A stretch of DNA of 33,772 nucleotides, taken from assembly GCA_002338615.1 (NCBI GenBank), contig DDIS01000155.1, positions 10,907-44,678 of the forward strand, given 5' to 3'. The position numbers were made by a program, and so were the translations under genes. Positions within the stretch are counted from its first letter, which is position 1, and the number at the start of each line of letters is the position of its first letter. Source of the stretch: Proteobacteria bacterium UBA1844 (GTDB taxonomy: Bacteria > Pseudomonadota > Gammaproteobacteria > Steroidobacterales > Woeseiaceae). Below are positions 31,013 to 33,772 of the stretch, in pieces. The notes under the pieces are model-generated. The model saw only the letters and a list, made by a program, of their open reading frames with translations. It was not told where the DNA came from and made no database searches.

Positions 31013-32911
31013 ATGTGTGGCATCGCCGGGCTGGTTGACCTTCGCGATAAGCGCCCTGTCAACGACAGGTTGCTTCGCGCCATGAGCGACAGTCTGCTGC
31101 ATCGCGGACCGGACGCGAGCGGCACATTCTGCAAGCCGGGCGTCGGCTTGAGCCACCGGCGATTGTCGATCATCGATCTCGCATCCGGCCAGCAGCCGAT
31201 GTTGAGTGCAGACGGCCGCTTCACCCTTGTTTACAACGGTGAGCTGTACAACTACCGCGAGCTGCGTGAGGAGCTTATGAAACTTGGGCGGCGGTTTCGA
31301 ACCAAATCAGACACCGAGGTTTTGCTCCAATGTTGGGAAACGTGGGGCGAAGACTGCCTGCCAAGACTGAACGGCATGTTCGCATTCGCAATCTGGAACC
31401 AGGAAACCAGCGAACTCTATCTTGCCAGGGACCCGATAGGCATCAAGCCGCTCTACTACGCCTTGCTCCCGGACGGCTGGCTGGCGTTCGGATCCGAACT
31501 GAAAGCACTGCAACGTTGTCCGGATTTACCCAGGGAACTTGATCCTCGCGCGGTCGAAGACTATTTTACTTTCGGCTACATACCCGACCCAAAGACGATC
31601 TATGCGGGTGTATTCAAGCTACCGCCCGCGCATGCGCTCCGCTGTCAGCGTGGCAAACCAACTCCCCCACCCCGGCGGTACTGGGCGTTGGAATTCTCCA
31701 GAAACGCCGGGACGAACATTGATGTTCTGCAGCGGGAATTACTCGAGCGCTTTGACAGTGCCGTGCAGAGGCAAATGGTCGCGGACGTCCCGCTCGGCGC
31801 ATTCCTGTCCGGCGGCGTCGACTCGTCAGCCGTTGTCGCATCGATGGCGATGAGTGCACCCGATCCAGTGAGTACCTGTTCCATAGGCTTTGCCGATCCC
31901 CAATACAACGAAGCCAATTACGCCGCGATCGTCGCCAAACGTTACGCAACGAATCACGATTGCCGCATCGTGAGTGCCGATGATTTCTCGCTTGCTGACT
32001 CGCTGATCGCCCTCTACGACGAGCCCTTCGCCGACAGTTCGGCGCTACCAACATACCGCGTGTGTGAGCTTGCGCGTAGCAAAGTGAAAGTGGCGCTGTC
32101 CGGTGACGGCGGTGACGAATGCTACGCGGGTTATCGACGCTATCTCTGGCACATGCGCGAGGAACAGGTACGCTCCGTGTTGCCGCTCGCTGTACGCTCC
32201 CGTGTATTCGGCTGGCTAGGTCGCCATTATCCCAAGCTGGATCGGGCACCGCGCGTCTTTCGCGCCAAGACCACTTTCGAATCGCTAGCGATGTCTAGCG
32301 CAACGGCGTATCTGCACTCGGTATCGATCTTTCCGGCGGAATTACGGGCGCGCCTGTTCAGCAAACGGATGGCTACGGAATTGCAGTGCTATCGCTCGCA
32401 TGAAGTCTTTGCCGAGCACGCGCGAAACGGTCCGCAGGACTCGCTGTCTCTGATTCAGTACCTCGATTTTCAAACCTATCTTCCAGGCGATATTCTTACC
32501 AAGGTTGACCGTGCCAGCATGGCGCACAGCCTCGAAGTTCGCGTGCCGATTCTCGATCGCGAACTCGTCGACTGGGCCGCCAGTGTGTCAACCAAATACC
32601 GTATCAAAAACGGCGAAGGCAAATACCTTCTAAAGCGTGCATTCGAGCCGCGCTTGCCACGACAGATTCTTTACCGGGCAAAGAAAGGCTTTGCGGTGCC
32701 TGTTGAGGACTGGTTTCGAGGGCCGCTGCGGCAGGCGATATCGGATACCGTCGCAGGCGGGCGCCTCGCGGCAACCGGGTTATTCGAAGTCGACGAGCTC
32801 AAGAGGCTCGTTAGAGAACATCAGTCGGGGCGTAGCAATTACACGCCCGTACTCTGGGCCCTGTACATGTTCGACGGTTTCATGCGCCGAGAGGCTGACG
32901 GCCGTTCATGA
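31013..32911 (+). CDS. Asparagine synthase-like amidotransferase, XrtA/PEP-CTERM type
   Basis: A 632-residue enzyme. The N-terminal class II glutaminase domain has Cys2 as nucleophile (MCGIAGLVD), HRGPDASG, HRRLSIIDLASGQQPM and YNGELYNY. The C-terminal synthetase domain has the PP-loop SGGVDSSAVVASM and SGDGGDECYAGYRRY, and ends with ILYRAKKGFAVPVEDWF. The length and gene context match the XrtA system amidotransferase group (TIGR03108-like). It would release ammonia from glutamine and amidate an acidic group, possibly on the polysaccharide; the acceptor is not known. The start is ATG 31013, the only one compatible with Cys2. Confidence 0.93.
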   Translation: MCGIAGLVDLRDKRPVNDRLLRAMSDSLLHRGPDASGTFCKPGVGLSHRRLSIIDLASGQQPMLSADGRFTLVYNGELYNYRELREELMKLGRRFRTKSDTEVLLQCWETWGEDCLPRLNGMFAFAIWNQETSELYLARDPIGIKPLYYALLPDGWLAFGSELKALQRCPDLPRELDPRAVEDYFTFGYIPDPKTIYAGVFKLPPAHALRCQRGKPTPPPRRYWALEFSRNAGTNIDVLQRELLERFDSAVQRQMVADVPLGAFLSGGVDSSAVVASMAMSAPDPVSTCSIGFADPQYNEANYAAIVAKRYATNHDCRIVSADDFSLADSLIALYDEPFADSSALPTYRVCELARSKVKVALSGDGGDECYAGYRRYLWHMREEQVRSVLPLAVRSRVFGWLGRHYPKLDRAPRVFRAKTTFESLAMSSATAYLHSVSIFPAELRARLFSKRMATELQCYRSHEVFAEHARNGPQDSLSLIQYLDFQTYLPGDILTKVDRASMAHSLEVRVPILDRELVDWAASVSTKYRIKNGEGKYLLKRAFEPRLPRQILYRAKKGFAVPVEDWFRGPLRQAISDTVAGGRLAATGLFEVDELKRLVREHQSGRSNYTPVLWALYMFDGFMRREADGRS

Positions 32912-32963
32912 CGGATCAAATGCAGCGCGCGTTAGGCCACTCGCGGGCCGTCGACGGCGGCGA

Positions 32964-33772
32964 ATGTTAAATCTGCTCGTTTATTCCTCGCTGTTCCCGA
33001 GCAGTGTCGCACCGCAGCACGGTATCTTCGTGGCCGAACGCCTGCGGCACATGCTGCGGCACGGTTTCTCCGCTAAAGTCGTCGCGCCTGTACCGTGGTT
33101 TCCGTTGCGATCGCCGCTATTCGGTCACTACGCGGTATACACGCAAACTTCGCGCCGCGACACCTTTGCCGGGATTGACGTCGTCTATCCACGCTACCCT
33201 CATATACCGAAGTTCGGGATGAGGACCGCTCCCGATTTGATGCGGTGGGGTACGGAGCACGTGGTTCGCAAGCTTTGCCACCCGGCGGTCGCTGCGATTG
33301 ATGCACACTACTTCTATCCCGACGGTGTCGCGGCGTGCGCGATCGGCAGGAGCCTCGGACTCCCGGTCGTCGTGACTGCGAGAGGCAGTGACATCAATTT
33401 GCTGCCCCGGTATCCTGGACCGCGTCGCCGGGTTCTAGCCGCCGCGAACTCGGCCGCGGCGATCGTCGCAGTTTCGGACAGTCTCCGTTCAGCAATGGTC
33501 GATCTTGGCATGCAGGCGGACAAAATTCGGGTGATCCGGAACGGTGTCGATACCGAACAATTCGCACCGCATGAGCGACCCGCAATCGACAAAGGCAGAG
33601 GCAGCGAGACCCTGTTGATGGTCGGTAACCTGGTACCTGAAAAAGGTCACGAACTTGCATTGAAAACGCTGGCGCGGCTACCGGGTAGTCATCTTAGAAT
33701 CGCCGGTGACGGACCCTTGCGCTCGCGGCTGGCTCGCAGCACGCAGCGGCTTGGCTTAGGCGAGCGAGTGAC
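32964..33772 (+). CDS. Glycosyltransferase family 4 protein, cut by the window end
   Basis: An open frame of 269 codons from the ATG at 32964 to the end of the window. It starts MLNLLVYSSLFPSSVAPQHG, then IFVAERLRHMLRHGF and VVAPVPWFPLRSP, the opening of an EPS-type GT-B glycosyltransferase. Further on it has DAHYFYPDGVAACAIGRSLG, VVTARGSDINLLPRYPG, IRVIRNGVDTEQFAP and LLMVGNLVPEKGHELAL; the last marks the start of the nucleotide-sugar domain. The rest of that domain lies outside. The gene begins 52 bp after the amidotransferase stop, probably in the same operon. It resembles PEP-CTERM-associated sugar transferases. Confidence 0.88.
   Translation, partial: MLNLLVYSSLFPSSVAPQHGIFVAERLRHMLRHGFSAKVVAPVPWFPLRSPLFGHYAVYTQTSRRDTFAGIDVVYPRYPHIPKFGMRTAPDLMRWGTEHVVRKLCHPAVAAIDAHYFYPDGVAACAIGRSLGLPVVVTARGSDINLLPRYPGPRRRVLAAANSAAAIVAVSDSLRSAMVDLGMQADKIRVIRNGVDTEQFAPHERPAIDKGRGSETLLMVGNLVPEKGHELALKTLARLPGSHLRIAGDGPLRSRLARSTQRLGLGERV

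Noticed and set aside
18912..33772. A PEP-CTERM substrate protein or the exosortase itself in the EPS region
   Set aside because: No C-terminal PEP motif followed by a membrane helix and Arg cluster was found, and no exosortase-like multi-helix protein; they are probably outside the window.

Overview
The window looks like chromosomal DNA of a moderately GC-rich gammaproteobacterium. The tRNA-Glu and tRNA-Ala(GGC) genes and gltX are of gammaproteobacterial type. An Oar-like TonB receptor, a CadC-like regulator with TPRs and an X6-type ECF sigma factor recall marine lineages such as Woeseiales or Chromatiales; that placement is only an impression. All function calls come from reading motifs, with no database search.

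Region 1 (1-6.8 kb) holds the end of a TonB-dependent receptor with a terminator, a membrane-anchored winged-helix/TPR regulator, and a sigma-factor gene whose region 4 is lost. The sigma gene runs straight into a headless, frameshifted delta-60-repeat gene. A small exported protein and a convergent LhgO-like FAD oxidoreductase follow.

Region 2 (7.1-11.5 kb) is a sulfate activation operon (cysD-cysNC) flanked by two different HigBA toxin-antitoxin modules. Both modules have an inverted-repeat operator inside a sigma-70 promoter, and in both the toxin start codon falls at the predicted +1, so the toxin mRNAs may be leaderless.

Region 3 (11.5-16.6 kb) is a mobile-element graveyard. It contains IS66 remains, an AT-richer pair coding for an exported glycine-rich protein and a two-helix membrane protein, an intact IS3 element next to an IS91 transposase tail, an 80-bp tandem repeat, the 3' part of a tRNA gene, and an IS110 5' fragment. 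It ends with 166-bp hairpin-rich tandem repeats carrying terminators, directly downstream of the tRNA-Ala/tRNA-Glu operon. gltX follows.

Region 4 (18.3-33.8 kb) is part of an exosortase A (XrtA/PEP-CTERM) type exopolysaccharide locus. It codes for Ig-like and FN3 lipoproteins, a VanZ-LamG membrane protein, a flippase, a duplicated cysteine-rich protein of unknown function, an XrtA-associated glycosyltransferase, an outer-membrane beta-barrel, an XrtA-type amidotransferase and a second glycosyltransferase cut by the window end. Inside it, on the minus strand, lies a tightly coupled four-gene operon: a Tat-exported small protein, a PqqD-like chaperone, an HprK-related kinase and a nucleotidyltransferase (the HPr-rel-A type system). 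Two near-perfect sigma-54 promoters, one before the lipoprotein gene and one before the HPr-rel-A operon, each have a shared GTCGGCGRTTGC motif about 85-90 bp upstream in the same orientation. This suggests one RpoN-dependent activator controls both. This regulon, together with the uncharacterised HPr-rel-A operon, is the most interesting content.
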